Assembly: GCA_964478025.1 (NCBI GenBank)
Contig: CAYZGK010000014.1
Coordinates: 1 to 42,612 of the forward strand
DNA length: 42,612 nucleotides
Source of the DNA: UBA3700 sp964478025
GTDB lineage: Bacteria > Bacillota > Clostridia > Christensenellales > UBA3700
Direction of reading: 5' to 3'
The notes under the pieces were generated by a model, which was not told where the DNA came from, made no database searches, and saw only the letters and a program-made list of their open reading frames with translations. Shown here piece after piece: positions 23,899 to 31,729 of this stretch; the first letter of the stretch is position 1, and each line of letters begins with the position of its first letter. Both the position numbers and the translations under genes were made by a program.

Positions 23899-24076
23899 GC
23901 ACTGACCGAAAGGGATGAAGCGGGAGGTTACTGCGCTCAGCAGAGAACTTTCGTGGACAAAAGTCCGTAATAATCGGGCGACTAACGAATGACAGACGTG
24001 TCATTTTTTAAAAAAGTCAGAGCGAAACACACGGAAGTGTGATAGAAAAAGTTAGGAAAAAAAGGAGAAAACGAAA
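23899..24076 (+). promoter_or_regulatory. Structured S10 operon leader
   Basis: Several helices can be drawn. CGAAAG (23907-23912) pairs with CTTTCG (23948-23953) and encloses CTGC/GCAG (23931-23934 with 23940-23943). GGAC-AAAA-GTCC lies at 23955-23966. A terminator-like hairpin lies at 23988-24009. CACAC-GGAA-GTGTG, with a GNRA-type loop, lies at 24028-24041. CTGAC (23902-23906) could also pair with GTCAG (24016-24020) to close the whole leader. This looks like a regulatory leader, and ribosomal protein autoregulation is the likely purpose. The binding protein is not known from sequence; L4 is the regulator in E. coli. Confidence 0.65.
23988..24009 (+). terminator. Attenuator hairpin in the S10 leader
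   Basis: AATGACA (23988-23994) pairs perfectly with TGTCATT (23999-24005) around GACG, and the T run extends to 24009. It lies between the promoter and rpsJ. Confidence 0.6.
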
Positions 24077-24385
24077 ATGGCAGGAACAAGAGTAAGAATC
24101 AAGTTAAGAGCTTATGATCATAATTTAATTGACGTAGCTGCAGAAAAGATTGTTGACACAGTTAAGAGAAGTGGTGGACAAGTATCTGGTCCAATTCCTC
24201 TACCAACTGATAAGGAAGTTGTTACAATTTTAAGAGCTGTACATAAGTACAAAGACAGCAGAGAACAATTTGAGTTAAGAACACATAAGAGATTAATAGA
24301 TATCTATAATCCATCTAAGAAAGCTATTGATGCATTAATGAAAGTTGATGTACCAGCTGGTGTAGATATTAAGATTAAATTATAA
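24077..24385 (+). CDS. rpsJ: 30S ribosomal protein S10
   Basis: 102 residues, the usual length. Besides its ribosomal place in the 30S head, S10 (NusE) partners NusB in antitermination. Characteristic segments are RVRIKLRAYDHNLID near the start, SGPIPLPTDKEVVTILRAVHKYKDSREQFELRTHKRLIDI and PAGVDIKIKL at the end. It is the first gene of the S10-spc-alpha block. AAGGAG lies 9 nt before the ATG, preceded by the long structured leader. Confidence 0.98.
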   Translation: MAGTRVRIKLRAYDHNLIDVAAEKIVDTVKRSGGQVSGPIPLPTDKEVVTILRAVHKYKDSREQFELRTHKRLIDIYNPSKKAIDALMKVDVPAGVDIKIKL

Positions 24386-24400
24386 TTGACAAACATTATA

Positions 24401-24422
24401 GTTACTGGCAAGTGTCGGTAAC
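24401..24422 (+). repeat. Hairpin between rpsJ and rplC
   Basis: GTTACTGGCA (24401-24410) faces TGTCGGTAAC (24413-24422) with two wobbles; the innermost pairs must open to form a loop. No T tract follows, so it is more likely an RNA processing, stability or translational element than a terminator. Confidence 0.5.
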
Positions 24423-24458
24423 CAAGAAAAAAATAAATTAGGAGGGTGAACTTTATCT

Positions 24459-25088
24459 ATGAATAAAGCAATCATTGGAAAGAAATTAGGAATGAGCCAA
24501 ATCTTTACAGCTGAAGGCTTAGTTGTACCTGTAACAGTAGTTGAAGCAGGTCCATGCCCAGTTGTTCAAAAGAAGACTCAAGAGAAAGATGGCTATAACG
24601 CATTACAAGTAGCATTTGGTGATGTTAAAGAAAGTCGCGTTTCAAAGCCAGTTCTAGGTCAATTCAAGAAAGCAAACGTAACTCCAAAGAAGGTTCTTAA
24701 AGAACTTCCTATTGAAGATGTAGCTGCTTATGAAATTGGACAAGAAATTAACTGCACTATCTTCGCAGAAGGCGATCATGTAGATGTTGTTGGTACTTCT
24801 AAGGGCCACGGATTTACAGGCGCTGTAAAGAGATGGAACCATCGTATTGGACCTAGAGCTCATGGTTCAGGTTACCACAGAGGTGTTGGTTCTATGTCTG
24901 CTAACTCAGATCCATCTAGAGTTTTCAAGAATAAGAAAATGGCTGGACAATGGGGTAACGAAAGAGTTACAGTTCAAAACTTAACTGTTGCAAAAGTCGA
25001 TGCAGCACGTAATCTACTTTTAATTAAGGGTGCTATACCTGGTGCTAAGGGTGGAATCGTTGTAGTTAAGCAAAGTGTTAAAGCTTAA
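24459..25088 (+). CDS. rplC: 50S ribosomal protein L3
   Basis: 209 residues. L3 binds 23S rRNA early in assembly and reaches the peptidyl transferase centre. It shows the typical MNKAIIGKKLGMSQIF start, the KGHGFTGAVKRW loop, the glycine-rich extension GSGYHRGVGSM and the ending LLLIKGAIPGAKGGIVVV. AGGAGGG precedes the ATG after a 73-base gap that contains a hairpin. Confidence 0.98.
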   Translation: MNKAIIGKKLGMSQIFTAEGLVVPVTVVEAGPCPVVQKKTQEKDGYNALQVAFGDVKESRVSKPVLGQFKKANVTPKKVLKELPIEDVAAYEIGQEINCTIFAEGDHVDVVGTSKGHGFTGAVKRWNHRIGPRAHGSGYHRGVGSMSANSDPSRVFKNKKMAGQWGNERVTVQNLTVAKVDAARNLLLIKGAIPGAKGGIVVVKQSVKA

Positions 25089-25099
25089 GGAGAAGACTT

Positions 25100-25723
25100 A
25101 TGAAGATTGATGTATTTAATATGAATGGCAAAAATTTAAATAAGCCAATGGAATTAAATGATGCAGTATTCGGTGCTGAATACAACGAAGCTTTAATTCA
25201 TCAAGTAGTTGTTGCTCAACTTGCAAATAAAAGACAAGGAACAAAGAGCACATTAACAAGAACAGAAGTTGCTGGCGGCGGAAAGAAGCCTTGGAGACAA
25301 AAAGGTACAGGTCGTGCTAGACAAGGATCTATCAGAGCTCCACAATGGACAGGTGGTGGTGTAGTATTTGCACCAAAGCCAAGAGATTTCTCTCAAAAGA
25401 TCAACAAGTCTATGAAGAAGGCTGCTACAATTAGTGCTTTAAGTGCAAAGGTAGCTGATTCAAACTTAATCGTAGTAGATGAAATTAAATTAAAAGAAGC
25501 AAAAACAAAACTTGTTGCAAGTATGTTAAAGAGCTTTGACATTACAACAAAGGTTTTAGTTGTTGTAGCAAACAATGACGAAGCAGTATTAAGAGCAAGT
25601 GCTAACATTCCAAATGTTACAGTTATTAATGCTGAATTAGTTAACGTTTATGAATTAGCAGCAAATACAAAGTGTATTGCAACTGTAGATGCTATCAAGA
25701 AACTTGAGGAGGTATATGCATAA
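25100..25723 (+). CDS. rplD: 50S ribosomal protein L4
   Basis: 207 residues. L4 lines the peptide exit tunnel. The long loop is recognisable in TRTEVAGGGKKPWRQKGTGR followed by RQGSIRAPQWTGGG, and the C-terminal domain ends in IKKLEEVYA. In E. coli it is also the repressor of the S10 operon; whether it acts on the leader here is unknown. It overlaps the rplW start by one base. Confidence 0.98.
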   Translation: MKIDVFNMNGKNLNKPMELNDAVFGAEYNEALIHQVVVAQLANKRQGTKSTLTRTEVAGGGKKPWRQKGTGRARQGSIRAPQWTGGGVVFAPKPRDFSQKINKSMKKAATISALSAKVADSNLIVVDEIKLKEAKTKLVASMLKSFDITTKVLVVVANNDEAVLRASANIPNVTVINAELVNVYELAANTKCIATVDAIKKLEEVYA

Positions 25724-26013
25724 TGAAAAACTATGACATTATTATTTGCCCAGTATTAACAGAAAAGAGTTATGACGGTATCGCAAGCAAGAAATATACA
25801 TTCAAAGTTGCTAAGAGCGCAACAAAGACACAAATTAAGGTTGCTATTGAAGATATCTTCGGAGTAAAAGTTGCTAAGGTTAACACAGTTAGCGTTGGCG
25901 GAAAGAAGAAGAGAATGGGTAGAAGTGAAGGTTATACTTCTGACTACAAGAAAGCAATAGTATTCTTAACAGAAGATAGTAAAGCAATCGAATTTTTCGA
26001 GAGCTTAGCATAG
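25723..26013 (+). CDS. rplW: 50S ribosomal protein L23
   Basis: 96 residues. L23 sits at the tunnel exit and docks trigger factor and SRP. It shows IICPVLTEKSYDGIASKKYTF, the segment KTQIKVAIEDIFGVKVAKVNT and the loop GGKKKRMGRSEGYTSDYKKA. The ATG shares one base with the rplD stop, and GGAGG lies inside the end of rplD. Confidence 0.98.
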   Translation: MKNYDIIICPVLTEKSYDGIASKKYTFKVAKSATKTQIKVAIEDIFGVKVAKVNTVSVGGKKKRMGRSEGYTSDYKKAIVFLTEDSKAIEFFESLA

Positions 26014-26025
26014 GAGGAAAGAAAA

Positions 26026-26850
26026 ATGGCTATTAAGAAATATAAACCAACCTCTCCTGCACGTCGTTTTATGTCAGTTTCTACATTTAGCGAAGTTACT
26101 AAGAAAACTCCAGAAAAGAGCTTACTTGATAACGTTGTTAAAACTGGTGGTAGAAATAACACAGGAAGAATCACTGTAAGACATATCGGTGGTGGAAATA
26201 GAACAAAATACAGAATTATTGACTTTAAGAGAGTTAAGGATGATATCCCAGCAAAGGTTGTTGGTATTGAATATGATCCAAATAGAACAGCTAATATTGC
26301 ATTATTATCTTATAAAGATGGTGAAAAGGCATATATCCTAGCTCCAATCGGCTTACAAGTAGGCGATGTAGTTATGAGTGGTCCTAATGCAGATATTAAG
26401 GTAGGTAACAACCTTCCATTCTCAGCAATCCCAGTTGGTACTTTAGTTCACAATGTTGAAATGACAAAAGGAAAAGGTGGTCAATTAGTAAGATCTGCTG
26501 GCTTAGCTGCTCAATTGATGGCTAAGGAAGGTAAATATGCTACATTAAGATTACCAAGTGGTGAAATGAGATATGTTCCAGTTGATTGTAGAGCAACAAT
26601 TGGTCAAGTAGGTAATACAGAACATGAAATCGTATCTCTTGGTAAAGCTGGTAGAAAGCGTCATATGGGTGTTAGACCTACAGTTAGAGGTCTTGTAATG
26701 AACCCATGCGATCACCCACACGGTGGTGGTGAAGGTAAGGCTCCAATCGGTATGCCAAGCCCAGTTACACCTTGGGGCGTTCCAACTCTTGGTCATAAGA
26801 CAAGAAATAAGAGAAAGTCTAATAAGATGATTATTAAGAGAGTTAACTAG
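26026..26850 (+). CDS. rplB: 50S ribosomal protein L2
   Basis: 274 residues, the usual size. L2 is needed for subunit joining and peptidyl transferase activity. Typical features are TSPARRFMSVSTF, GGRNNTGRITVRHIGGGN, the conserved KRHMGVRPTVRGLVMNPCDH segment with HPHGGGEG carrying the key histidine, and the basic tail TRNKRKSNKMIIKRVN. GGAGG lies 9 nt before the ATG. Confidence 0.98.
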   Translation: MAIKKYKPTSPARRFMSVSTFSEVTKKTPEKSLLDNVVKTGGRNNTGRITVRHIGGGNRTKYRIIDFKRVKDDIPAKVVGIEYDPNRTANIALLSYKDGEKAYILAPIGLQVGDVVMSGPNADIKVGNNLPFSAIPVGTLVHNVEMTKGKGGQLVRSAGLAAQLMAKEGKYATLRLPSGEMRYVPVDCRATIGQVGNTEHEIVSLGKAGRKRHMGVRPTVRGLVMNPCDHPHGGGEGKAPIGMPSPVTPWGVPTLGHKTRNKRKSNKMIIKRVN

Positions 26851-26861
26851 GAGGATTAGAA

Positions 26862-27143
26862 ATGAGTAGATCATTAAAGAAAGGACCTTTCTGTGAAGAA
26901 AGATTACTAAATAGAATCAAAGAAATGAATAAGAACAATGACAAGAAGCCTGTAAAGACTTGGTCAAGATCTTCTACAATCTATCCTGATATGATTGGAC
27001 ATACAATTGCCGTTCACGATGGTAGAAAGCATGTTCCAGTATATATTACTGAAGAAATGGTTGGTTGTAAGCTTGGAGAATTTGCTCCAACACGTACATT
27101 CAAAGGACACGGCGGTGAAAAAGCTACCGTTGCTAAGAAATAG
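26862..27143 (+). CDS. rpsS: 30S ribosomal protein S19
   Basis: 93 residues. S19 is in the 30S head near the A-site finger. It has MSRSLKKGPFCEERLL, KTWSRSSTIYPDMIGHTIAVHDGRKHVPVYI and the GEFAPTRTFKGH ending. GGAGG precedes the ATG; it lies 11 bases after rplB and 11 before rplV. Confidence 0.98.
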   Translation: MSRSLKKGPFCEERLLNRIKEMNKNNDKKPVKTWSRSSTIYPDMIGHTIAVHDGRKHVPVYITEEMVGCKLGEFAPTRTFKGHGGEKATVAKK

Positions 27144-27154
27144 GGAGGTAAACA

Positions 27155-27544
27155 ATGGCTAAGAGAATTAGAGAAAAAGCTGCTGCTAGAGCTGAAAAAG
27201 CTGATAAGAGAGCAAGTGCTACAGCTAAATACGTTAGAATATCTCCAGATAAGGTTCGTGTTGTTCTTGATATTGTTAGAGGACAAAAATATACAGATGC
27301 TTTAGCTATTCTAAAGAATACACCTAAGGCAGCTTCTGAACCACTTGTTAAACTTCTAAATTCAGCTGCTGCAAATGCAGAAAACAATTTAGGAAAGAAC
27401 AAGAACGACTTATATGTTGCAGAATGTTTTGCAAATGCTGGTCCAATTCTTAAGAGAATGAGAGCTAGAGCAAAAGGTTCTGGTGCTAGAATCAATAAAC
27501 GTACAAGTCATATCACTATCATCCTTGATGAAGTGGCTGAATAA
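27155..27544 (+). CDS. rplV: 50S ribosomal protein L22
   Basis: 129 residues, slightly longer than the roughly 110 of E. coli because of a basic N-terminal stretch (AKRIREKAAARAEKADKRAS). The core shows AKYVRISPDKVRVVLDIVRG, then ALAILKNTPKAASEPLVKLL, and the exit-tunnel hairpin region KRMRARAKGSGARINKRTSH. GGGAGG lies upstream of the ATG. Confidence 0.97.
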   Translation: MAKRIREKAAARAEKADKRASATAKYVRISPDKVRVVLDIVRGQKYTDALAILKNTPKAASEPLVKLLNSAAANAENNLGKNKNDLYVAECFANAGPILKRMRARAKGSGARINKRTSHITIILDEVAE

Positions 27545-27557
27545 TAGGAGGTAAACA

Positions 27558-28268
27558 ATGGGACAAAAAGTTAGTCCAACAGGATTAAGAATCGGTGTCA
27601 TAAAAGATTGGGATGCAAGATGGTTTGCTGATAAAAAGTCTTTCTCTACATATTTAGTAGAAGATAACAAAATCAGAAAAGCTATTAAGAGTAAATATTA
27701 TGATAATGGTATCTCATCTGTAAAGATCGAAAGAAAAATTTTATCTACAAACAATAATGAATATAGTGTAAATATCACAATATATACATCTAAGCCAGGT
27801 ATCATGATTGGTGCTAATGGTGCTGGTGTATTAGAAATCCAAAAATATATTGAAAAGATTGTTCCTGGCAAGAAGATTGCTGTTTCAATTCAAAACGTTG
27901 TTAAGCCTGATATTGATGCAACATTAGTTGCTGAAGGTATCGCTGCTCAACTTGAAAAGAGAGTTCAATTCAGAAGAGCTATGAAACAAGCTATTTCAAG
28001 AGCTATGAAATCAGGAGTTAAGGGTATCAAGACTATGGTTTCAGGAAGATTGGATGGTGCAGAAATCGCTAGATCAGAAAATTACCATGAAGGTTCTATC
28101 CCTCTACAAACATTAAGAGCAGATATCGATTATGGTTTTGCTGAAGCAAATACTACTTTCGGTAAGATTGGTGTTAAGGTTTGGATTTACAAGGGTGAAA
28201 AGTATGGTAAATTCTCAACAGTAGCTTCTGAAAAGAAGGAAGGAGGAAACAACAATGTTAATGCCTAA
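27558..28268 (+). CDS. rpsC: 30S ribosomal protein S3
   Basis: 236 residues. S3 lies at the mRNA entry channel. It starts MGQKVSPTGLRIGVIKDWDA, contains the KH domain with PGIMIGANGAGVLEIQ, and then the S3 C-domain with GVKGIKTMVSGRLDGAEIAR and SIPLQTLRADIDYGFAEA. The gene overlaps rplP by 14 bases; the rplP ribosome binding site lies inside it. Confidence 0.98.
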   Translation: MGQKVSPTGLRIGVIKDWDARWFADKKSFSTYLVEDNKIRKAIKSKYYDNGISSVKIERKILSTNNNEYSVNITIYTSKPGIMIGANGAGVLEIQKYIEKIVPGKKIAVSIQNVVKPDIDATLVAEGIAAQLEKRVQFRRAMKQAISRAMKSGVKGIKTMVSGRLDGAEIARSENYHEGSIPLQTLRADIDYGFAEANTTFGKIGVKVWIYKGEKYGKFSTVASEKKEGGNNNVNA

Positions 28269-28677
28269 AAGAGTTAAAAGACGTCGTGTATTCCGTGGCA
28301 GAATGAAAGGTAATGCTAACAAGGGCAACAGTATCGCATATGGTGAATATGGTTTAGTTGCATTAGAACCAAGTTGGATTACATCAAATCAAATTGAAGC
28401 TGCACGTATTGCGATGACTCGTTATATCAAGAGAGGAGGACAAGTTTGGATAGACATCTTCCCTCATAAGCCAGTAACAAAGAAACCAGCTGAAACAAGA
28501 ATGGGTTCAGGTAAAGGTTCTGTAGAATACTGGGTTGCTGTAGTTAAACCAGGTAGAGTTATGTTTGAAATGGCTGGTATCCCTGAAGAAACAGCAAGAG
28601 AAGCTTTAAGATTAGCTGCAAATAAATTACCATGTAAGTGCAAATTTATTAAGAAAGAACAGGAGGTAAATGAATAA
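28255..28677 (+). CDS. rplP: 50S ribosomal protein L16
   Basis: 140 residues from ATG 28255. GGAGG at 28242-28246 is 8 nt before this ATG, against 14 nt for the in-frame ATG at 28261, and the MLMPKRVKRR start matches other L16 proteins (MLLPKR, MLQPKR). L16 helps position A-site tRNA. Typical segments are SIAYGEYGLVALEPSWITSN and PVTKKPAETRMGSGKGSVEY. Confidence 0.98.
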   Translation: MLMPKRVKRRRVFRGRMKGNANKGNSIAYGEYGLVALEPSWITSNQIEAARIAMTRYIKRGGQVWIDIFPHKPVTKKPAETRMGSGKGSVEYWVAVVKPGRVMFEMAGIPEETAREALRLAANKLPCKCKFIKKEQEVNE

Positions 28678-28910
28678 TGAAAGCAAGTAATTTCTTTGAA
28701 ATGACAAATGAAGAGTTAAACGTTAAGCTAGCTTCATTAAAGGAAGAATTATTCAACCTTCGTTTCCAAAATAAAGCTGGTCAATTAGAAAATCCAAAGC
28801 AAATCACAAACGTTAAGAAAGATATTGCTAAGGTAAATACAATTATTCGTCAAAGAGATCTAGGCATCTCAAAGGAGCCTGTTAAAAAGGCTGCTAAGAA
28901 GTCTAAATAA
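28677..28910 (+). CDS. rpmC: 50S ribosomal protein L29
   Basis: 77 residues. A small helical hairpin protein at the tunnel exit: FFEMTNEELNVKLASLKEEL, then FNLRFQNKAGQLENPKQITN, then the KKDIAKVNTIIRQRD helix. A short lysine-rich tail (KKAAKKSK) extends it past the usual 65 or so residues. The ATG overlaps the rplP stop by one base. Confidence 0.96.
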   Translation: MKASNFFEMTNEELNVKLASLKEELFNLRFQNKAGQLENPKQITNVKKDIAKVNTIIRQRDLGISKEPVKKAAKKSK

Positions 28911-28925
28911 TAAGGAGGAATCAAC

Positions 28926-29180
28926 ATGGAAAGAAATCTTAGAAAGAGCAGAGTTGGTATGGTTGTTAGCGATAAGATGGACAAGACAGTTGTCGTTGCA
29001 ATTAGAGAGCGTGTTCAACATCCTCTTTATGGCAAAATTGTTAACAGAACAAGAAAGCTAAAGGCTCATGATGAAAAGAATGAATGTAAAGTTGGTGATA
29101 TTGTAAGTATCACAGAAACAAGACCTCTAAGCAAAGATAAATGCTGGAGAGTTGTAGAAATTATTGAAAAGGCTAAGTAG
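28926..29180 (+). CDS. rpsQ: 30S ribosomal protein S17
   Basis: 84 residues, an OB-fold protein binding 16S rRNA. Visible hallmarks are RKSRVGMVVSDKMDKTVVVA, HPLYGKIV, a KLKAHDE turn and DIVSITETRPLSKDKCWRVVEI. AAGGAGG lies upstream of the ATG. Confidence 0.97.
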   Translation: MERNLRKSRVGMVVSDKMDKTVVVAIRERVQHPLYGKIVNRTRKLKAHDEKNECKVGDIVSITETRPLSKDKCWRVVEIIEKAK

Positions 29181-29192
29181 GAGGAACATACA

Positions 29193-29561
29193 ATGATACA
29201 AGCAGAATCAAGACTAGTTGTTGCAGATAATTCTGGTGCAAAAGAATTAAAATGTATCAGAGTAATGGGTGGTTCTTACAGAAAGAGCGGTAATATCGGT
29301 GACGTTATTGTTGCTGCTGTAGAATCTGCTATCCCAGGCGGTGTTGTTAAGAAAGGCGATGTTGTTAAGGCTGTAATCGTAAGAACTACATATGGTGTTA
29401 ATAGACCAGATGGTTCATATATCAGATTTGACGACAATGCTGCTGTTATTATCGATAGTCAAAAGCAACCAAAAGGAACTCGTATTTTTGGGCCTATCGC
29501 AAGAGAACTTAGAGATAAAGATTATATGAAAATCATTTCTCTAGCTCCAGAAGTTTTATAG
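29193..29561 (+). CDS. rplN: 50S ribosomal protein L14
   Basis: 122 residues. L14 forms an intersubunit bridge and binds RsfS. It has MIQAESRLVVADNSGAKEL, VMGGSYRKSGNIGDVIV, VRTTYGVNRPDGSYIRFDDN and GPIARELRDKDYMKIISLAP. AGGAGG lies upstream of the ATG. Confidence 0.98.
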   Translation: MIQAESRLVVADNSGAKELKCIRVMGGSYRKSGNIGDVIVAAVESAIPGGVVKKGDVVKAVIVRTTYGVNRPDGSYIRFDDNAAVIIDSQKQPKGTRIFGPIARELRDKDYMKIISLAPEVL

Positions 29562-29573
29562 GAGGACATGAAG

Positions 29574-29978
29574 ATGAGTAATGTTAAGAAAGGTGATGCT
29601 GTTAAGATTATCGCAGGTAACGATAAAGGTAAAGCAGGCACAATTATCGCTGTAGATAGAAAGAATGGTAAAGTTGCTGTTCAAGGCGAAGGCATAACAA
29701 TGGCTAAACACTTTGTAAAGCCACGTAATGCTCAAGAAAAGGGCGGAATCGTTGATAAAGAAAGATTTATCGATGAATCAAACGTAATGGTTATTTGCCC
29801 ATCTTGTAACAAGACAACTAAGATAGCAATCAAAATGGTTGACGGAAAGAAAGTTAGAACTTGTAAAGAATGCGGTGCTTCTTTAGATGCTGTTAAAGCT
29901 TCAGCAGCTAAAAAGGCTACAAAGGCTGTAAAGAAGACAAGTGCTAAAAAGAAAGCTGAATCAGCTGATAAGGAATAA
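29574..29978 (+). CDS. rplX: 50S ribosomal protein L24 with zinc ribbon and basic tail
   Basis: 134 residues from ATG 29574, which has GGAGG (29561-29565) 8 nt upstream; the ATG at 29568 is only 2 nt from that site. The KOW core (MSNVKKGDAVKIIAGNDKGKAG) is normal. The C-terminal region carries CPSC and CKEC pairs, so it probably binds zinc. A tail of about 30 residues rich in Ala and Lys follows (KKATKAVKKTSAKKKAE), making the protein longer than the typical 100-105 residues. Confidence 0.96.
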   Translation: MSNVKKGDAVKIIAGNDKGKAGTIIAVDRKNGKVAVQGEGITMAKHFVKPRNAQEKGGIVDKERFIDESNVMVICPSCNKTTKIAIKMVDGKKVRTCKECGASLDAVKASAAKKATKAVKKTSAKKKAESADKE

Positions 29979-29992
29979 TGGAGGGATTAACT

Positions 29993-30544
29993 GTGGCAGA
30001 TAGAATTTATAGAATAGCTGAACTTTATAAGAATACAGCAGTTCCTGCATTAAAGGAAAAGTTCGGATACAAGAATATTAATCAAGTTCCAAAAATCGAA
30101 AAGATCGTTTTAAATATGAGACTTGGTGATATAAAAGATAACAGCAAGAGCGTACAATTAGCTGTTGAAGAATTAAAAGCAATCGCAGGTCAAGCTCCTG
30201 TTATGACAAAGGCTAAGAACAGCGTTGCTACATTCAAGGTAAGAGAAGGCATGGTTATTGGTGCTAAGGTAACTTTACGTGGAAAGAAGATGCTTGATTT
30301 CTATGATAAGTTAGTTTCAGTAGCTTTACCACGTGTTAGAGATTTCAAAGGTGTTTCTTCAAATTCTTTTGATGGACGTGGATGCTATGCTTTAGGTATT
30401 AAAGAACAAATCATCTTCCCTGAAATTCAATATGATAAGATTGAAAAAGTAAGAGGATTTGATATTTGTATCGTTACAACAGCAAAGACAGATGAAGAGG
30501 CTAAAGAGTTATTAACTCTACTTGGTATGCCTTTTGCTAAATAA
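29993..30544 (+). CDS. rplE: 50S ribosomal protein L5
   Basis: 183 residues from GTG 29993, chosen because GGAGGG (29980-29985) lies 7 nt before it. The in-frame ATG at 29978 overlaps the rplX stop, precedes the ribosome binding site and would add five residues. L5 binds 5S rRNA and contacts P-site tRNA. It shows NQVPKIEKIVLNMRLGDIKD, AKNSVATFKVREGMVIGAKVTLRG and DGRGCYALGIKEQIIFPEI. Confidence 0.95.
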   Translation: MADRIYRIAELYKNTAVPALKEKFGYKNINQVPKIEKIVLNMRLGDIKDNSKSVQLAVEELKAIAGQAPVMTKAKNSVATFKVREGMVIGAKVTLRGKKMLDFYDKLVSVALPRVRDFKGVSSNSFDGRGCYALGIKEQIIFPEIQYDKIEKVRGFDICIVTTAKTDEEAKELLTLLGMPFAK

Positions 30545-30559
30545 TAGGAGGATAAGAAA

Positions 30560-30745
30560 ATGGCAAAAAAATCAATGATTAATAAGCAACAAAAGACTCC
30601 AAAGTATTCAACAAGAGCATATACAAGATGCCAAATTTGTGGAAGACCTCATGCGGTTCTACAAAAATATGGTATTTGCAGAATTTGCTTCAGAGAATTA
30701 GCTTACAAAGGCGAAATCCCTGGCGTTAAGAAGTCAAGTTGGTAG
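30560..30745 (+). CDS. rpsN: 30S ribosomal protein S14, zinc type
   Basis: 61 residues, the short zinc-binding type Z form. Two CxxC pairs are visible in RCQICGRPHAVLQKYGICRIC, followed by FRELAYKGEIPGVKKSSW. AGGAGG precedes the ATG. The short form is usual for Bacillota operons; the long zinc-free paralogue, when present, lies elsewhere. Confidence 0.97.
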   Translation: MAKKSMINKQQKTPKYSTRAYTRCQICGRPHAVLQKYGICRICFRELAYKGEIPGVKKSSW

Positions 30746-30758
30746 GAGGAGATAGAAA

Positions 30759-31139
30759 ATGACAGATCCAATTGCAGATATGTTAACTCGTATTCGTAAT
30801 GCTTTAACTGTAAAGCATGAAGAAGTAGAAATACCAAATTCAAAAATTAAAGCAGAAATTGCTAGAATTTTAGTTGAAGAAGGTTTTATTGAATCATATA
30901 AAGTTGAAGACAATAAGATTGTTGTTACATTAAAGTATGGTCCAAAGAACGAAAAGGTTATTTCAGGTATTAAGCGTATTTCTAAGCCAGGTCTTAGAGT
31001 TTATGCTAGTGTAGATACAATGCCAGTTGTTTTAGGTGGAATGGGAATTGCTATTCTATCTACAAATAAAGGTATTTTAACAAATAAACAAGCTAAGGCT
31101 GCTAAAGTAGGCGGCGAAGTATTAGCTTACGTTTGGTAA
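30759..31139 (+). CDS. rpsH: 30S ribosomal protein S8
   Basis: 126 residues, slightly short of the usual 130-132. S8 organises the central domain of 16S rRNA and represses the spc operon in E. coli. It has MTDPIADMLTRIRNALTVKH, then KIKAEIARILVEEGFI, then KRISKPGLRVYASVDTMPVV and the GGMGIAILSTNKGILTNKQA end. AGGAGG lies 8 nt upstream. Confidence 0.98.
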   Translation: MTDPIADMLTRIRNALTVKHEEVEIPNSKIKAEIARILVEEGFIESYKVEDNKIVVTLKYGPKNEKVISGIKRISKPGLRVYASVDTMPVVLGGMGIAILSTNKGILTNKQAKAAKVGGEVLAYVW

Positions 31140-31159
31140 TAGAAGGAGGATAGAAGATT

Positions 31160-31711
31160 ATGTCAAGAATTGGTAGAATCCCTGTTCAAATTCCAGCAGG
31201 CGTAGAAGTTAAGGTTTTAGCTGATAATGTAGTAAATGTAAAAGGTCCAAAAGGTGAATTATCTAGAAAGATCGAAAGTTCAGACATTGTTGTAAAAGTT
31301 GAAGGAAATGAAGTTATTGTTACACGTAAGAGTGATGAATCTAACATTAAGGCAATGCATGGTTTATACCGTAAATTAATTGCTAATATGGTAGAAGGTG
31401 TAACAAAAGGCTTTGAAAAAGTTCTAGTTGTAAATGGTGTAGGTTACAAGGTAGCTAAAGAAGGTAAATCTGTTAAATTAGATATCGGTTACTCACACTC
31501 AATCGTATTAGATGTTATTCCAGGTATTACTTATGATTGTCCATCTGCTACAGAAATTTCTGTTAAAGGTGTAGATAAGGAATTAGTTGGACAAGTAGCA
31601 GCTAATATAAAGAAACTTCGTGTTCCAGATCCATACCATGCATACGGCGTTACTCTAAAGGGTGAAGTTGTTGCTCGTAAGGAAGGTAAGAAGGGCGGCA
31701 AGAAGAAATAA
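31160..31711 (+). CDS. rplF: 50S ribosomal protein L6
   Basis: 183 residues in two similar domains, near the sarcin-ricin loop. It begins MSRIGRIPVQIPAGVEV, carries NVVNVKGPKGELSRKIESSD and ends with the family motif KKLRVPDPYHAYGVTLKGE before a basic tail. AAGGAGG lies upstream of the ATG. Confidence 0.98.
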   Translation: MSRIGRIPVQIPAGVEVKVLADNVVNVKGPKGELSRKIESSDIVVKVEGNEVIVTRKSDESNIKAMHGLYRKLIANMVEGVTKGFEKVLVVNGVGYKVAKEGKSVKLDIGYSHSIVLDVIPGITYDCPSATEISVKGVDKELVGQVAANIKKLRVPDPYHAYGVTLKGEVVARKEGKKGGKKK

Positions 31712-31729
31712 GGAGTGAAATAAGGTATT

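Noticed and set aside
24654..28000. Several minus-strand frames of 60-120 residues opposite ribosomal protein genes
   Set aside because: All lie opposite highly conserved genes and have no initiation signals; shadows of the codon bias of the real genes.
28261..28263. Second ATG as the start of L16
   Set aside because: It is 14 nt from the ribosome binding site, and the upstream ATG gives the conserved ML.PKR start.
29978..29992. ATG start of L5 overlapping the rplX stop
   Set aside because: It lies before the GGAGGG that best serves GTG 29993, and L5 length from the GTG is closer to the family.
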